A stretch of DNA of 64,000 nucleotides from Microbacterium sufflavum (GCF_023101165.1 NZ_CP078076.1:2604001-2668000); one strand, 5' to 3'; positions 16,899 through 26,337 are shown, counted from the first letter of the stretch. Notes: a model not told the origin generated them from the letters alone. A program made the numbers and translations.

Positions 16899-18137
16899 TC
16901 AGGCCGCGTCGCCGACGACGATGGCCTGGGCGTCCTCCGCCGCGGGGTCAGCGGGCTCGTCGTCGATGTGCGCGAGGGCACGACGGCCGAGGAACACGGT
17001 GAGCGCGGCGAGGAGCACCGCGACCGCCGCGAACAGGTACGGAACGGTCGCGCTGAACAGGTGCCACAGGAGTGCCGCGATCGGCGGAGCCATCGCGCCA
17101 CCGAGGAAGCGGACGGCCGAGTAGGCGGACGATGCGACCGAGCGGGGCAGATCGGTGGCCTCCATCACGGCCTCGGTCAGCACCGTGTTCATGATGCCGA
17201 GCAGCAGGCCGCCCACGATGATGCACGCCACGAGCGCGGCGGCGCTGTCGACGACGAGTCCGGCGACCACGAGGTCGATCGCCAGCAGGGGCAGCACGAC
17301 CAGGATGATCCGGGTGCGGGGCATGCGCCGCATCAGCACGGGTGCGACCCACACGCTGGTCACCGCGAGCGCGACGCCCCAGCCGAAGAAGGTGAAGCCG
17401 ATGCCCATCGCGCCGAAGCCCAGGGGGAACGGCGAGAACGCCAGCAGCACGAAGAAGCCGATGTTGTAGAACAGCGCGGCGACGGCGAGGATCGCGAGCG
17501 CGGGACGACGGAGTGCTGTGAACGGCGCGGAGAACGGAACGGGCGTGCGCTTCTCGCTCGGGCCGCGCAGCAGCAGGGACACCGCGATGAACGCGATCGC
17601 CATGAGCACGACGACACCGAAGAAGGGGCCGCGCCAGCTCTGCTCGCCGAGGATGCCGCCGAGCAGCGGACCCACGGCGATGCCCAGACCGAGGGCTGCC
17701 TCGTACAGCACGATCGCCGCGCCGCTGCCGCCCGAGGCTGCCCCGACGATGGTCGCGAGAGCGGTGGAGATGAACAGCGCGTTGCCGAGGCCCCAGCCCG
17801 CCCGGAACCCGATCACCGCGTCGACGCTGCCGCTCAGGGCGCAGAGGAGAGCGAACACCACGATCAGCGCGAGACCGACGAGGAGCGTCGCTTTGGCGCC
17901 GATACGGCTGGAGACCCAGCTGGTGACGAGCATCGCGAGGCCGGTGACGAGGAGGTAGCTGGTGAACAGCAGCTCGGTCTCGACCGGTGACGCCTCGAGC
18001 GACTCGGCGATGGCGGGCAGGATGGGGTCGACCAGCCCGATGCCCATGAACGCGACGACGCAGGCGAACGCGACCGCCCACACCTGCGCGGGCTGCCTCC
18101 AGACGGACGGGGTCGATGCGGCGGTGGTCTGGGTCAC
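16899..18137 (-). CDS. MFS transporter
   Basis: A 412-residue major facilitator protein with twelve predicted membrane helices. The N-terminal FMGIGLVDPILPAIAESL and SRIGAKATLLVGL (motif A position) segments resemble drug-efflux MFS proteins. The GTG start at 18137 overlaps the stop of the upstream MarR gene by four bases (GTGA), indicating a single operon. Regulation by that MarR protein and a role in export of a toxic compound are inferred from this arrangement; the substrate is unknown. Confidence 0.85.
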   Translation of the reverse strand: MTQTTAASTPSVWRQPAQVWAVAFACVVAFMGIGLVDPILPAIAESLEASPVETELLFTSYLLVTGLAMLVTSWVSSRIGAKATLLVGLALIVVFALLCALSGSVDAVIGFRAGWGLGNALFISTALATIVGAASGGSGAAIVLYEAALGLGIAVGPLLGGILGEQSWRGPFFGVVVLMAIAFIAVSLLLRGPSEKRTPVPFSAPFTALRRPALAILAVAALFYNIGFFVLLAFSPFPLGFGAMGIGFTFFGWGVALAVTSVWVAPVLMRRMPRTRIILVVLPLLAIDLVVAGLVVDSAAALVACIIVGGLLLGIMNTVLTEAVMEATDLPRSVASSAYSAVRFLGGAMAPPIAALLWHLFSATVPYLFAAVAVLLAALTVFLGRRALAHIDDEPADPAAEDAQAIVVGDAA

Positions 18138-18571
18138 TGGTGGTCTCCTGCTCTGTCGGCGGTGGTGCGCTCGGCGAGGATCCGGGCCGCGCGGGTGAGC
18201 GCTGCCCAGTCGTCGTCGTCGAGGTCTGCGAATCGCGGGGCGATGGTGGAGCGGAACTCCGCCCTCCACTCGTCCACGGCTGCCGTCCCGGCCTCCGTGA
18301 TGGCGACCGTGATCGCCCGGGAGTCGTCGGGATCGGGGGAGCGGTGCACGAGCCCCTCGCGTTCGAGGGTGCCGATCAGCCGCGTCATGCCGGGCTGGGT
18401 CGTGCGCGCCGCCGCGGCCAGCTCGCCCACGCGACGGGGCCCCGTCTGGGTGAGCAGGCTGAGGACGCGCCACTGTGCCGCCGGGGCGTCGTTCCCCGCG
18501 TCCTGAGCGGCGATCCGGCCGAGCGCGTACCCGGAGAGCACGAGCGACGGGATGACATCCACGCGATTCAT
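18134..18571 (-). CDS. MarR family transcriptional regulator
   Basis: A 145-residue winged-helix protein: AAQWRVLSLL, the recognition helix region ARTTQPGMTRLIGTLEREGL, and the wing RSPDPDDSRAITV. MarR proteins usually repress an adjacent efflux gene until bound by a ligand. It overlaps the following MFS gene by four bases. TATACT lies seven bases before the ATG, inside an inverted repeat (18570-18597), so autoregulation is likely. Confidence 0.88.
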   Translation of the reverse strand: MNRVDVIPSLVLSGYALGRIAAQDAGNDAPAAQWRVLSLLTQTGPRRVGELAAAARTTQPGMTRLIGTLEREGLVHRSPDPDDSRAITVAITEAGTAAVDEWRAEFRSTIAPRFADLDDDDWAALTRAARILAERTTADRAGDHQ

Positions 18572-18597
18572 ACCAGCCAGTATATATCGCTTGGTAT
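18570..18597. promoter_or_regulatory. Probable MarR operator over its own -10 box
   Basis: Half-sites ATACCA (18570-18575) and TGGTAT (18592-18597) flank a 16-base A/T-rich centre that carries the -10 box of marR on the minus strand. The first half-site overlaps the start codon. Binding is inferred. Confidence 0.5.
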
Positions 18598-18606
18598 GTA
18601 TACGCG

Positions 18607-19395
18607 TCAGCGGCGGGCGTTCGCGATCCGCGCCGAGAGCTGATGGGCGTGCGCCAGCAGGATGCGGCCCAGCTCGGCCTGGCGATCCGGTCCGAACCGG
18701 AAGGCCACACCGGTCAGGCTCAGCGCCCATTCCGGGCGCCCCGCGCGATCGAACACGGCGGCGCCCAGGCCCCAGCTGCCCTCCACGATGAGACCGGGGT
18801 TCACGGCGTACCCGCGCTCCTTGGTCTCCGCCAGTCGCGCACGCAGGGGAGCCCGCCCGTGGGCGCGACCCCAGCGGGTCTCCAGGTCGGGGTGCCGTTC
18901 GAGATAGGCATCCACATCGTGGTCCGGCAAAAAGGACAGGATCGCCAGGCCGGCGCTCGCGACACCGAGGGGGAAGCGCACCCCCTCGCTCAGGACGAAG
19001 GAGCGGATCGGGAACGAGCCCTCCTCGCGCAGCAGGCAGACGGTCTCGTCGGCGCGGCGCACCGAGAAGAACGCGCTCTCCTCGGTCGTGACGGCGAGCG
19101 AGCGCACGATGTCGCGCGCGAGGCCGGTCACGTCGTAGCGCGCCGCCGCCACGGATCCCATCAGGAACAGCTCCGGCCCCGGCATCCAGCGCGCGCTGTC
19201 CGTGTCCCGGTCGACCAGGCCCTCCACGCGGAGGGCGGTGAGCAGCCGATGCGCCGTGGAGCGCGACAGCCCCGAGGCGCGAGCGAGCTCCTGCAGCGTC
19301 GCGCCCTCCGCCCCGGACGCGGTGACCAGGCGCAGGAGCCCGGCCGCCCTCGCGATCGCCTGGGCCCCGGGCACGCTTCGAGACGTCGATTCCAC
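18607..19395 (-). CDS. IclR family transcriptional regulator
   Basis: A 262-residue IclR protein with an N-terminal winged helix (LQELARASGLSRSTAHRLLTAL) and a C-terminal effector domain. The start is the GTG at 19395: TACCGT lies seven bases upstream, and the frame further upstream has no usable start. It is divergent from a CoA-transferase/thiolase operon, an arrangement typical of PcaR-like or ketone-body regulators, so that operon is its likely target. A perfect palindrome covers its start codon. Confidence 0.88.
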   Translation of the reverse strand: MESTSRSVPGAQAIARAAGLLRLVTASGAEGATLQELARASGLSRSTAHRLLTALRVEGLVDRDTDSARWMPGPELFLMGSVAAARYDVTGLARDIVRSLAVTTEESAFFSVRRADETVCLLREEGSFPIRSFVLSEGVRFPLGVASAGLAILSFLPDHDVDAYLERHPDLETRWGRAHGRAPLRARLAETKERGYAVNPGLIVEGSWGLGAAVFDRAGRPEWALSLTGVAFRFGPDRQAELGRILLAHAHQLSARIANARR

Positions 19396-19403
19396 ATTGT
19401 GGA
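19391..19403. promoter_or_regulatory. Palindrome over the iclR start (probable operator)
   Basis: TCCACA-T-TGTGGA is a perfect 6-1-6 inverted repeat spanning the iclR start codon and the expected leaderless transcript start, about 100 bases before the divergent CoA-transferase gene. Confidence 0.5.
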
Positions 19404-19500
19404 CGGTAGTCGGCCTGCGGGCCACATCACAAGACCGTGCTGGCGTGGTCGCACCCGCCGGGCGGATCCTGGAGGAGAGCACGGAACCGAAGGAGCAGAC

Positions 19501-20274
19501 GTGATCGACAAACACTGGGAGTCCGCCGCCGCGGCCGTCGCGGACATCCCCGACGGCGCCTCTCTCGCGGTCGGCGGGTTCGGCCTCTCCGGCAATCCGA
19601 TCGCCCTGATCGAGGCTCTCCTCGCCCAGGGCACGACCGACCTGAGCATCGTCAGCAACAACTGCGGCGTCGACGACTGGGGGCTCGGCATCCTCCTCGC
19701 GGCGCAGCGCATCCGGAAGATGACCTCGTCGTACGTGGGGGAGAACAGGGAGTTCGAGCGCCAGTTCCTCAGCGGCGAGCTCGAGCTCGAGCTGACGCCC
19801 CAGGGCACGCTCGCGGAGAAGCTGCGCGCCGGCGGTGCGGGTATCGCGGCGTTCTTCACACAGACGGGTGTGGGCACACAGGTCGCGGAGGGCGGCCTGC
19901 CGCGCCGCTACCACCCGGACGGCTCCATCGCGGTCGCATCGCCGGCGAAGGACGTGCGCACCTTCGAGGTGGGCGGGGAGCCGAGGGAGTTCGTGCTGGA
20001 GGAGGCCATCACCACCGACTTCGCCCTCGTGCACGCCGCCCTGGGCGACCGTCACGGCAACCTCGTCTTCACCAAGGCGGCGCGCAACTTCAACCCGCTC
20101 GCGGCCATGGCCGGACGCATCTGCATCGCGCAGGTGGAGCGGCTCGTGGAGCCCGGCGACCTGGACCCCGACGCGGTGCACCTGCCCGGGGTGTTCGTGC
20201 ACCGCATCGTGGAGGTCGGCACCGACATCCCCAAGCGCATCGAGCGACGCACCGTCGCGGCGGAAGGAGCCTGA
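19501..20274 (+). CDS. 3-oxoacid CoA-transferase subunit A
   Basis: The 257-residue A subunit of a two-subunit CoA-transferase. [21 protein letters not shown] and the glycine-rich [15 protein letters not shown] segments are family features. It most resembles ScoA (succinyl-CoA:3-oxoacid CoA-transferase, acetoacetate use), but PcaI of the beta-ketoadipate pathway is close enough to be possible. The GTG start has a GAAGGAG site seven bases before it. First gene of a three-gene operon with subunit B and a thiolase. Confidence 0.88.
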   Translation: MIDKHWESAAAAVADIPDGASLAVGGFGLSGNPIALIEALLAQGTTDLSIVSNNCGVDDWGLGILLAAQRIRKMTSSYVGENREFERQFLSGELELELTPQGTLAEKLRAGGAGIAAFFTQTGVGTQVAEGGLPRRYHPDGSIAVASPAKDVRTFEVGGEPREFVLEEAITTDFALVHAALGDRHGNLVFTKAARNFNPLAAMAGRICIAQVERLVEPGDLDPDAVHLPGVFVHRIVEVGTDIPKRIERRTVAAEGA

Positions 20275-20275
20275 C

Positions 20276-20944
20276 ATGGCGCTCACGCGAGACCAGATGG
20301 CCGCCCGCGCCGCCGCCGAGCTGCAGGACGGCTCGTACGTGAACCTGGGGATCGGGCTGCCCACGCTCGTGCCCAACCACGTGCCGCCCGGCGTGACCGT
20401 GGTGCTGCAGTCCGAGAACGGGATCCTGGGGGTCGGGCCCTACCCGCGCGAGGAGGAGGTCGACCCCGACCTCATCAACGCGGGCAAGGAGACCGTGACG
20501 ACGCTCCCCGGAGCGGCATTCTTCGACTCCGCCCTCAGCTTCGGCATGATCCGTGGCGGGAAGATCGACGCCGCGATCCTCGGTGCCATGCAGGTGTCGG
20601 CCGCGGGCGACCTGGCGAACTGGATGATCCCGGGCAAGATGGTCAAGGGTCCGGGCGGCGCCATGGACCTCGTGCACGGCGCGGGCAGGGTCATCGTGCT
20701 GATGGAGCATGTGGCGAAGGACGGGTCGGCGAAGATCGTCGACGACTGCTCCCTCCCGCTCACCGGCCGCGGAGTGGTCGACCGCATCATCACCGACCTG
20801 GCCGTGATCGACGTGACGCCCGACGGCCTGGTGCTCGTCGAACTCGCCCCCGGTGTCACGATCGACGAGGTCGCCGCCGCCACGGAACCGCCCCTCAGCC
20901 TCTCCCCGGAACTGCAGAACGGAAGGACCCCCACCCATGACTGA
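20276..20944 (+). CDS. 3-oxoacid CoA-transferase subunit B
   Basis: The 222-residue B subunit, with the catalytic glutamate E47 in [10 protein letters not shown], which forms the glutamyl-CoA thioester. The start ATG is one base after the stop of subunit A, and the gene overlaps the thiolase by eight bases. The pair transfers CoA from succinyl-CoA to a 3-oxoacid. Same ScoB/PcaJ uncertainty as for its partner. Confidence 0.9.
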   Translation: MALTRDQMAARAAAELQDGSYVNLGIGLPTLVPNHVPPGVTVVLQSENGILGVGPYPREEEVDPDLINAGKETVTTLPGAAFFDSALSFGMIRGGKIDAAILGAMQVSAAGDLANWMIPGKMVKGPGGAMDLVHGAGRVIVLMEHVAKDGSAKIVDDCSLPLTGRGVVDRIITDLAVIDVTPDGLVLVELAPGVTIDEVAAATEPPLSLSPELQNGRTPTHD

Positions 20945-22139
20945 CAACCACATGGTGACGGACGACGACGTGGTCATCGTCGCCGCCGCGCGCACCCCGC
21001 AGGGTCGGCTCAAGGGTCAGCTTGCCGCGTTCACCGCGCCGCAGCTGGGCTCGTTCGCGATCCGCGGCGCTCTGGAGCAGGCACACGTCGACCCCGGCGA
21101 CGTGGATGCCGTGATCGTCGGACAGGTGCTCGCCGCCGGCTCGGGACAGAATGCGGCCAGGCAGGCGGCGATCGGCGCGGGGATCGGCTGGGACGTGCCG
21201 GCGCACTCCGTGAACAAGGTGTGCCTGTCCGGGCTGACGGCCGTGATCGACGCCGCCCGCATGATCCGCACCGGCGACGCCGAGGTCGTCGTGGCTGCCG
21301 GCATGGAGTCCATGACCAGGGCCCCGCATCTGCTGATGGGGTCGCGCGACGGCTGGGCCTACGGCACCGTCGAGGTGCTCGACCACCTGGCCTACGACGG
21401 CCTGACCGACGCGTACGACCGCGAGAGCATGGGGGCGTCCACCGAGCGGCACAACGAGCGCTTCGGCCTCACGCGCGAGGCTCAGGACGCGGTCGCCGCG
21501 CTCTCGCACCAGCGGGCCGCCGCGGCGCAGGAGTCCGGCGTGCTCGACGCGGAGATCGTGCCGGTCGAGGTGCCGCAGCGACGCGGTGAGCCGCTGCGCG
21601 TCACGAGGGACGAGGGCGTGCGCCCCGACACCACCGTGGAGTCGCTGGCCGGGCTGCGTGCCGCGTTCGCGGAGGGCGGCAGCATCACCGCGGGAAACTC
21701 CTCGCAGATCTCCGACGGCGCCTCGGCCGTCGTCGTGGCGACGCGGCGCATCGCGAAGGCGAAGGGCTGGCCCGTGCTGGCGACCGTCGGCGCGAGCGGG
21801 CAGACCGCTGGGCCGGACAACTCGCTGCAGGCGCAGCCCGCACGGGCGATCGAGCGCGCGTGCGAGAAGCAGGGCATCACGCCGGCGGATCTGGACATCG
21901 TGGAGATCAACGAGGCGTTCGGTGCGGTCGTCGCCCGGTCGCAGACCGAACTGGGCCTCGACAGCGACATCGTCAACGTGCACGGGGGCGGGATCGCGAT
22001 CGGCCACCCGATCGGAGCGTCAGGGAACCGCCTGGTCGTGCACGCGGCTCACGAGCTCGTGCGACGCGGGGGCGGCACGGCCGCGGTCGGGCTGTGCGGC
22101 GGCGGCGGGCAGGGCGAGGCGCTCATCCTCACCCGGTGA
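20937..22139 (+). CDS. Thiolase family protein (acetyl-CoA C-acyltransferase)
   Basis: A 400-residue thiolase with the nucleophilic Cys96 in NKVCLSG, the catalytic His in AIGHPIG and Cys387 in CGGGGQG. In this operon it would cleave the 3-oxoacyl-CoA made by the CoA-transferase to acetyl-CoA and either acetyl-CoA (from acetoacetate) or succinyl-CoA (from 3-oxoadipate). The SVNKVCLSG context favours an AtoB-like acetoacetyl-CoA enzyme. The start overlaps subunit B by eight bases; IclR control is inferred. Confidence 0.9.
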   Translation: MTDNHMVTDDDVVIVAAARTPQGRLKGQLAAFTAPQLGSFAIRGALEQAHVDPGDVDAVIVGQVLAAGSGQNAARQAAIGAGIGWDVPAHSVNKVCLSGLTAVIDAARMIRTGDAEVVVAAGMESMTRAPHLLMGSRDGWAYGTVEVLDHLAYDGLTDAYDRESMGASTERHNERFGLTREAQDAVAALSHQRAAAAQESGVLDAEIVPVEVPQRRGEPLRVTRDEGVRPDTTVESLAGLRAAFAEGGSITAGNSSQISDGASAVVVATRRIAKAKGWPVLATVGASGQTAGPDNSLQAQPARAIERACEKQGITPADLDIVEINEAFGAVVARSQTELGLDSDIVNVHGGGIAIGHPIGASGNRLVVHAAHELVRRGGGTAAVGLCGGGGQGEALILTR

Positions 22140-22163
22140 ACGACCGCGGGCCGTGGGGGCGCG

Positions 22164-22463
22164 TCAGGACCGCTTGTCCTGGGCATGCCCCTGCGCGTCG
22201 GCGAGGGCCTTCTGCGACCGGAACTGCAGCCGCTGCGCCTTCTTCGACTTCTTGACGGACTGCGGGGAGTCGGCGTCGACCGGGACGCCGTGGCGCTCGC
22301 GACGCATGTCGACCACGGCGCCCACCGCGAGTGCCATCGTGATGCCCCAGCTCACCCACGACAGGAGCGAGCGCCAGGTGATGGGTTCGTTGCGGGTGCC
22401 GCGCAGCAGCGAGATCCCTGCCGAGATCGCGGCGACGAGTCCGGTGCTGAAGAGGTAGCGCAT
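22164..22463 (-). CDS. Small membrane protein, unknown function
   Basis: A 99-residue protein with two predicted membrane helices (FSTGLVAAISAGISLL and SWVSWGITMALAVGAVVD) and a basic, Gln/Lys-rich soluble tail (KKSKKAQRLQFRSQKALA). TAGCGT lies six bases before the ATG, indicating a leaderless transcript. It converges on the thiolase gene. No family recognised. Confidence 0.65.
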   Translation of the reverse strand: MRYLFSTGLVAAISAGISLLRGTRNEPITWRSLLSWVSWGITMALAVGAVVDMRRERHGVPVDADSPQSVKKSKKAQRLQFRSQKALADAQGHAQDKRS

Positions 22464-22553
22464 GCCCCTACGCTACCCGCCGCCCTCCGTCCCTCGCCCT
22501 GCCTTGACAACGCGAGGGCGGTGCTGGCAGGGCGCCCATGCAGGCGGGATCGT

Positions 22554-22582
22554 TATCATGGGGGAGTCGCGGGTCACCCGCG
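22554..22582 (+). promoter_or_regulatory. -10 box and 15-bp palindrome before an MFS gene
   Basis: TATCAT (22554-22559) is followed eight bases later by CGCGGGT-C-ACCCGCG (22568-22582), a perfect 7-1-7 inverted repeat near the expected transcript start, about 90 bases before the MFS start codon. It is either a repressor operator or a leader hairpin. No regulator gene is adjacent. Confidence 0.45.
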
Positions 22583-22669
22583 GCCGCACACACCGTGTAT
22601 CTACCGGCCGCCGGCCTCTCCGGCGGACAGCGGCGGCACCCGACATCGCGTCATCGACGCGCGAGAGCC

Positions 22670-23932
22670 ATGACACACGTCACCGTCACCCCTCCTGCCC
22701 GCGCCCACGAGCCGAGCCTCTTCCGCCTCGCCGGCCTGCCCTACTTCCTGATCGCGTTCATCGCGCGACTGCCGTTCGCCATGATGGTCGTCGGCGTGCT
22801 CACCGTGGTGGTCTCGGCCCGCGGCTCCCTCGCCCTCGGCGGACTCACCTCCGCCGCGGTCGGCCTGGGGACCGCCTGCTTCGGGCCGCTCCTGGGCGCC
22901 GCGGCCGATCGGTTCGGTCAGCGCGCTGTGCTTCTCGTGCTCGCGGTCGGCAACGCCGCCATGCTGCTGCTGTTCACCGCGGTCGTGTACGGCGAGGCCG
23001 CCGACGGGTTCGTCCTGCTCGCCGCGGTCGGCATCGGGGCGACGGCGCCCCAGGTGGCCCCGCTGTCCCGCTCCCGCCTGGTCACGCTGATCGTGGAGCG
23101 GATGCCGGAGGAGCGCCGCACCAGGACCGTGTCCGGAACGATGGCGTACGAGTCGGCGGCCGACGAGACCGTGTTCGTGTTCGGGCCGTTCCTGGTCGGC
23201 ATCCTCGCATCCGCTCTCGCGCCCTGGGCCCCGCTGGTGGGTGCGGCGGTCCTGACGCTGGTCTTCGTGGGAGCCTTCGCCCTGCACCCCAGCGGGCGCC
23301 AGGTGTCGCAGGACCGCGACGCGGACGGCCGTGCTCCCTCGGCCGTGTCCGAGCTGTTCCGCCCGCGACTGCTGATCGTGGTGCTCGGCATCCTGGGCGT
23401 CGGACTGTTCTTCGGCGCGATGCTCACCTCGCTCACGTCGTTCATGGCCGACCGCGGTGCGCCGGAGCAGGCCGGGCTGCTGTATGGCGTGATGGGCGTG
23501 GGATCGGCGGCGCTCGCCCTGGGCGTCGCGTGGCTCCCCGCCCGCTTCACGCTGCGGGCGCGGTGGCTCGTGTTCTCCGCGATCCTGCTCGCGGGCACGC
23601 TGCTCCTCTGGGTGGTCGACAGCCCCGCGGCCATGATGATCGCGCTGGCCGTGATGGGCATCGGCATCGGCCCCACCCTGGTCACGCAGTACAGCTTCGG
23701 CGCGGCACGCAGCCCACGCGGTCGGTCCGCGACGGTCATGACGATGCTCGGATCCGGTGTCGTCGTGGGTCAGTCCATCGGCGCGGCCGTGGCGGGCGAG
23801 CTCGCGGAGAGCGCGGGAACCGAGGCCGCGCTGGTGCTGCCCATGGTCGCCGCGGCCATCACGTTCGGCGCTGGTGTCGCGAACTGGGCCCTCAGCGGCG
23901 TGACGCATCGACGCGCGCCCGTCAAGCCCTGA
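22670..23932 (+). CDS. MFS transporter
   Basis: A 420-residue protein with about twelve membrane helices (LIAFIARLPFAMMVVGVLTVVV opens the first pair) and a motif-A-like ADRFGQRAVLLVLAVGN loop. The cytoplasmic region between the halves contains DRDADGRAPSAVSELFRPR. The substrate is unknown; a compound exporter is most likely. The ATG has only a weak GAGAG site. The predicted leader is about 100 bases and includes a perfect palindrome. It is followed after 62 bases by otsA with its own promoter. Confidence 0.82.
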   Translation: MTHVTVTPPARAHEPSLFRLAGLPYFLIAFIARLPFAMMVVGVLTVVVSARGSLALGGLTSAAVGLGTACFGPLLGAAADRFGQRAVLLVLAVGNAAMLLLFTAVVYGEAADGFVLLAAVGIGATAPQVAPLSRSRLVTLIVERMPEERRTRTVSGTMAYESAADETVFVFGPFLVGILASALAPWAPLVGAAVLTLVFVGAFALHPSGRQVSQDRDADGRAPSAVSELFRPRLLIVVLGILGVGLFFGAMLTSLTSFMADRGAPEQAGLLYGVMGVGSAALALGVAWLPARFTLRARWLVFSAILLAGTLLLWVVDSPAAMMIALAVMGIGIGPTLVTQYSFGAARSPRGRSATVMTMLGSGVVVGQSIGAAVAGELAESAGTEAALVLPMVAAAITFGAGVANWALSGVTHRRAPVKP

Positions 23933-23994
23933 GCGCAGATCGGCGAGCGCCGCGGTTCCTCGATAGCCTGGATGAAACCCCCAAGGAGCTCTCC

Positions 23995-25401
23995 GTGACC
24001 GCTGCTGACTTCGTCGTCGTCGCCAACCGCCTACCCGTCGACCGGGTGGTGGGCCCCGACGGCGAAGAGACATGGCGCACCTCGCCGGGCGGTCTCGTGG
24101 CCGCCCTCGAGCCCATGATGCGCCGTGTGCACGGCGCCTGGGTCGGCTGGCCGGGGCAGCCCGACGTCGCGCTGGACCCGTTCGAGGCGGACGGCATCGA
24201 TCTGATCCCCGTCGCTCTGAGCGCGGAGGAGGTCGCCGACTACTACGAGGGCTTCGCGAACGACACCATCTGGCCGCTCTACCACGACGTGATCGCGCCA
24301 CCCCAGTACCACCGTGAGTGGTGGGAGGCGTACGTGACGGTGAACCGGCGCTTCGCCGAGGCGGCCGCGGCAGCCGTGGCGGAGGACGGCACCGTCTGGG
24401 TGCACGACTACCAGCTGCAGCTCGTACCGCAGATGGTGCGCGAGCTGCGACCCGACGTGACCATCGGCTACTTCCACCACATCCCGTTCCCCGCGCACGG
24501 CCTCTATGCGCAGCTGCCCTGGCGCGACCAGGTGCTGCGCGGCCTGCTCGGGGCGGACGTCATCGGCTTCCAGCGGGCGCAGGACGCGACCTACTTCCTC
24601 ACGGCGGTGCGGCGTCGGCTGCGCTATGAGGTTAAGGGAGCCAACGTCGCCGTGCCCGAGGGCGGCGAGACCAGGACCGCGCTCGCCAAGGCGTTCCCGA
24701 TCTCCATCGACACGGCGCCGTACCTGGAGCTCGCCGCGCGACCGGACGTCCGGGCGAGGGCGGCCGAGATCCGCGCGAGTCTCGGCAACCCCAAACGGAT
24801 CCTGCTCGGGGTCGACCGCCTCGACTACACCAAGGGCATCGGTCACCGGATCAAGGCCTACGGCGAGCTCCTCGAGGACGGGCGCCTGGCCGTCGAGGAC
24901 GTCACGCTCATCCAGGTCGCCAGCCCGAGCCGCGAGCGCGTGGACGCCTACGCCCACCTGCGCGACGAGATCGAGCTCGCGGTCGCCCGCATCAACGGCG
25001 ACCACGACACGGTCGGACACTCCGCCATCCGCTACCTGCACCAGGGCTATCCCCGCGAGGAGATGGTGGCGCTCTACCTCGCGGCCGACGTGATGCTCGT
25101 GACCGCGCTCCGCGACGGCATGAACCTCGTGGCCAAGGAGTACATCGCGACGCGGACCGACAACCACGGCGTGCTGGTGCTGAGCGAGTTCACGGGTGCC
25201 GCCGACGAGCTACGCCAGGCCGTCCGGGTCAACCCGCACGACATCGCCGGGCTCAAGGACGCCATCATGGAGGCCGTCGAGATGTCGCCCGCCGAGCAGG
25301 CGCGCCGCATGAGGTCGCTGCGGCGCCGCGTGCTCGACAACGACGTGAACGCCTGGTCGACCTCCTTCCTCGACGCCCTCGCCGCGGTACGCGGTCGCTG
25401 A
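23995..25401 (+). CDS. otsA: Alpha,alpha-trehalose-phosphate synthase (UDP-forming)
   Basis: A GT20 enzyme that joins a nucleotide-activated glucose to glucose-6-phosphate. The signatures SPGGLVAALEPMM, WVHDYQLQLVPQMVRE and GVDRLDYTKGI are intact, and the acidic NDP-sugar site is in LRDGMNLVAKEYIA. The 468-residue length is normal for OtsA alone, without a fused phosphatase. The GTG start follows an AAGGAG site, and a TAGCCT promoter box lies at 23964. otsB follows 35 bases later. Trehalose serves as an osmolyte and stress protectant in Actinobacteria. Confidence 0.95.
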   Translation: MTAADFVVVANRLPVDRVVGPDGEETWRTSPGGLVAALEPMMRRVHGAWVGWPGQPDVALDPFEADGIDLIPVALSAEEVADYYEGFANDTIWPLYHDVIAPPQYHREWWEAYVTVNRRFAEAAAAAVAEDGTVWVHDYQLQLVPQMVRELRPDVTIGYFHHIPFPAHGLYAQLPWRDQVLRGLLGADVIGFQRAQDATYFLTAVRRRLRYEVKGANVAVPEGGETRTALAKAFPISIDTAPYLELAARPDVRARAAEIRASLGNPKRILLGVDRLDYTKGIGHRIKAYGELLEDGRLAVEDVTLIQVASPSRERVDAYAHLRDEIELAVARINGDHDTVGHSAIRYLHQGYPREEMVALYLAADVMLVTALRDGMNLVAKEYIATRTDNHGVLVLSEFTGAADELRQAVRVNPHDIAGLKDAIMEAVEMSPAEQARRMRSLRRRVLDNDVNAWSTSFLDALAAVRGR

Positions 25402-25436
25402 GCCCGCCCGATACCCGCACCTCGAACGGAGAACCC

Positions 25437-26237
25437 GTGACGCGCCCCTGGACCCCCGGAACCGCCGACGCCGACCTGACCGCGCTGGCCGCGACCCCCC
25501 GGCTCGTGGTGGCCCTCGACTTCGACGGCACGGCCTCGCCGCTCGTCGTCGACCCGATGGCCGCCAGGGCCCATCCCGCGGTCGCCACCCAGATCGCCCG
25601 GCTCGCCGCGATGCGCGACACCGTCGTGGCCTTCGTCTCCGGCCGCAGCATGCACGACCTGCGTGAGATCACCGAGCACACGGACGACTCGGTGATCGCG
25701 CTCGCGGGGTCGCACGGCGCACAGTACTGGTTCCCCGGCGAAGGCGCGGCGGATGCGCCGGGTGCCCCCACGGCGGACGGTGCGCGCGAGGAGCTGTGGG
25801 CGGCCGCGCAGCCGATCATCGACCGCTACGAGGGGGCGGAGCTGGAGCCGAAGACGTTCGGCATGGGGGTGCACACGCGCCGCGCCGACCGCGAGACCGA
25901 GGAGCGCGTGTTCGCGGAGATCGACGCGCTGGTCGCCGAGCGGTTCCCGCACTGGCGTCGCCGGGCGGGTCACCGGGTGCTGGAGTTCTCGTCCCGAGCG
26001 GAGGGGAAGGATGCGGCGATGGCCGCGCTGCGTGAGCGCTTCGATGCCACGGGCATCCTCTTCGCGGGCGACGACGTAACCGATGAGGACGCCATGCGCG
26101 TGCTCGGCGAGGGCGACCTCGGCGTGCGCGTCGGCCCGGGGGAGAGCGCCGCGGCCCTGCGGGTGGATTCCCCGGAGCAGGTGGGCGCCCTGCTGGAGAC
26201 GCTCGCCGACGAGCGGCAGGTCGCTCTCGGGGGCTGA
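25437..26237 (+). CDS. otsB: Trehalose-phosphatase
   Basis: A 266-residue HAD-superfamily phosphatase that converts trehalose-6-phosphate to trehalose. HAD motif I is DFDGTASPL, motif II is in FVSGRSMHDL, and motif IV is FAGDDVTDEDAM. The RKEG-like lysine segment is seen as SRAEGKDAAM. It starts at the GTG at 25437, 35 bases after otsA, and completes the OtsAB pathway. Confidence 0.93.
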   Translation: MTRPWTPGTADADLTALAATPRLVVALDFDGTASPLVVDPMAARAHPAVATQIARLAAMRDTVVAFVSGRSMHDLREITEHTDDSVIALAGSHGAQYWFPGEGAADAPGAPTADGAREELWAAAQPIIDRYEGAELEPKTFGMGVHTRRADRETEERVFAEIDALVAERFPHWRRRAGHRVLEFSSRAEGKDAAMAALRERFDATGILFAGDDVTDEDAMRVLGEGDLGVRVGPGESAAALRVDSPEQVGALLETLADERQVALGG

Positions 26238-26331
26238 CCCTCCGGCTCCCGCTGCGCGCGTGTGGACACCCCACAACAGATCGCCGCGCTTCTGGAGCCC
26301 GCGTGCGGACGAACGGGTGCTCGCGCAGGAA

Positions 26332-26337
26332 TAGACT
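26332..26337 (+). promoter_or_regulatory. -10 box (TAGACT) for ilvD
   Basis: TAGACT is followed by six bases and then the ilvD ATG at 26344. This matches the leaderless pattern seen at many genes in the window. No attenuator or leader peptide is seen before ilvD. Confidence 0.6.

Noticed and set aside
22504-22509. TTGACA as a -35 box for the MFS gene
   Set aside because: It lies 44 bases before the TATCAT box, too far for one promoter, and no -10-like sequence occurs 17 bases after it.
22462-23994. N-terminal extension of otsA to give a 979-residue protein
   Set aside because: The extension is out-of-frame translation of the MFS gene. The GTG at 23995 has an AAGGAG site and gives the usual OtsA length.
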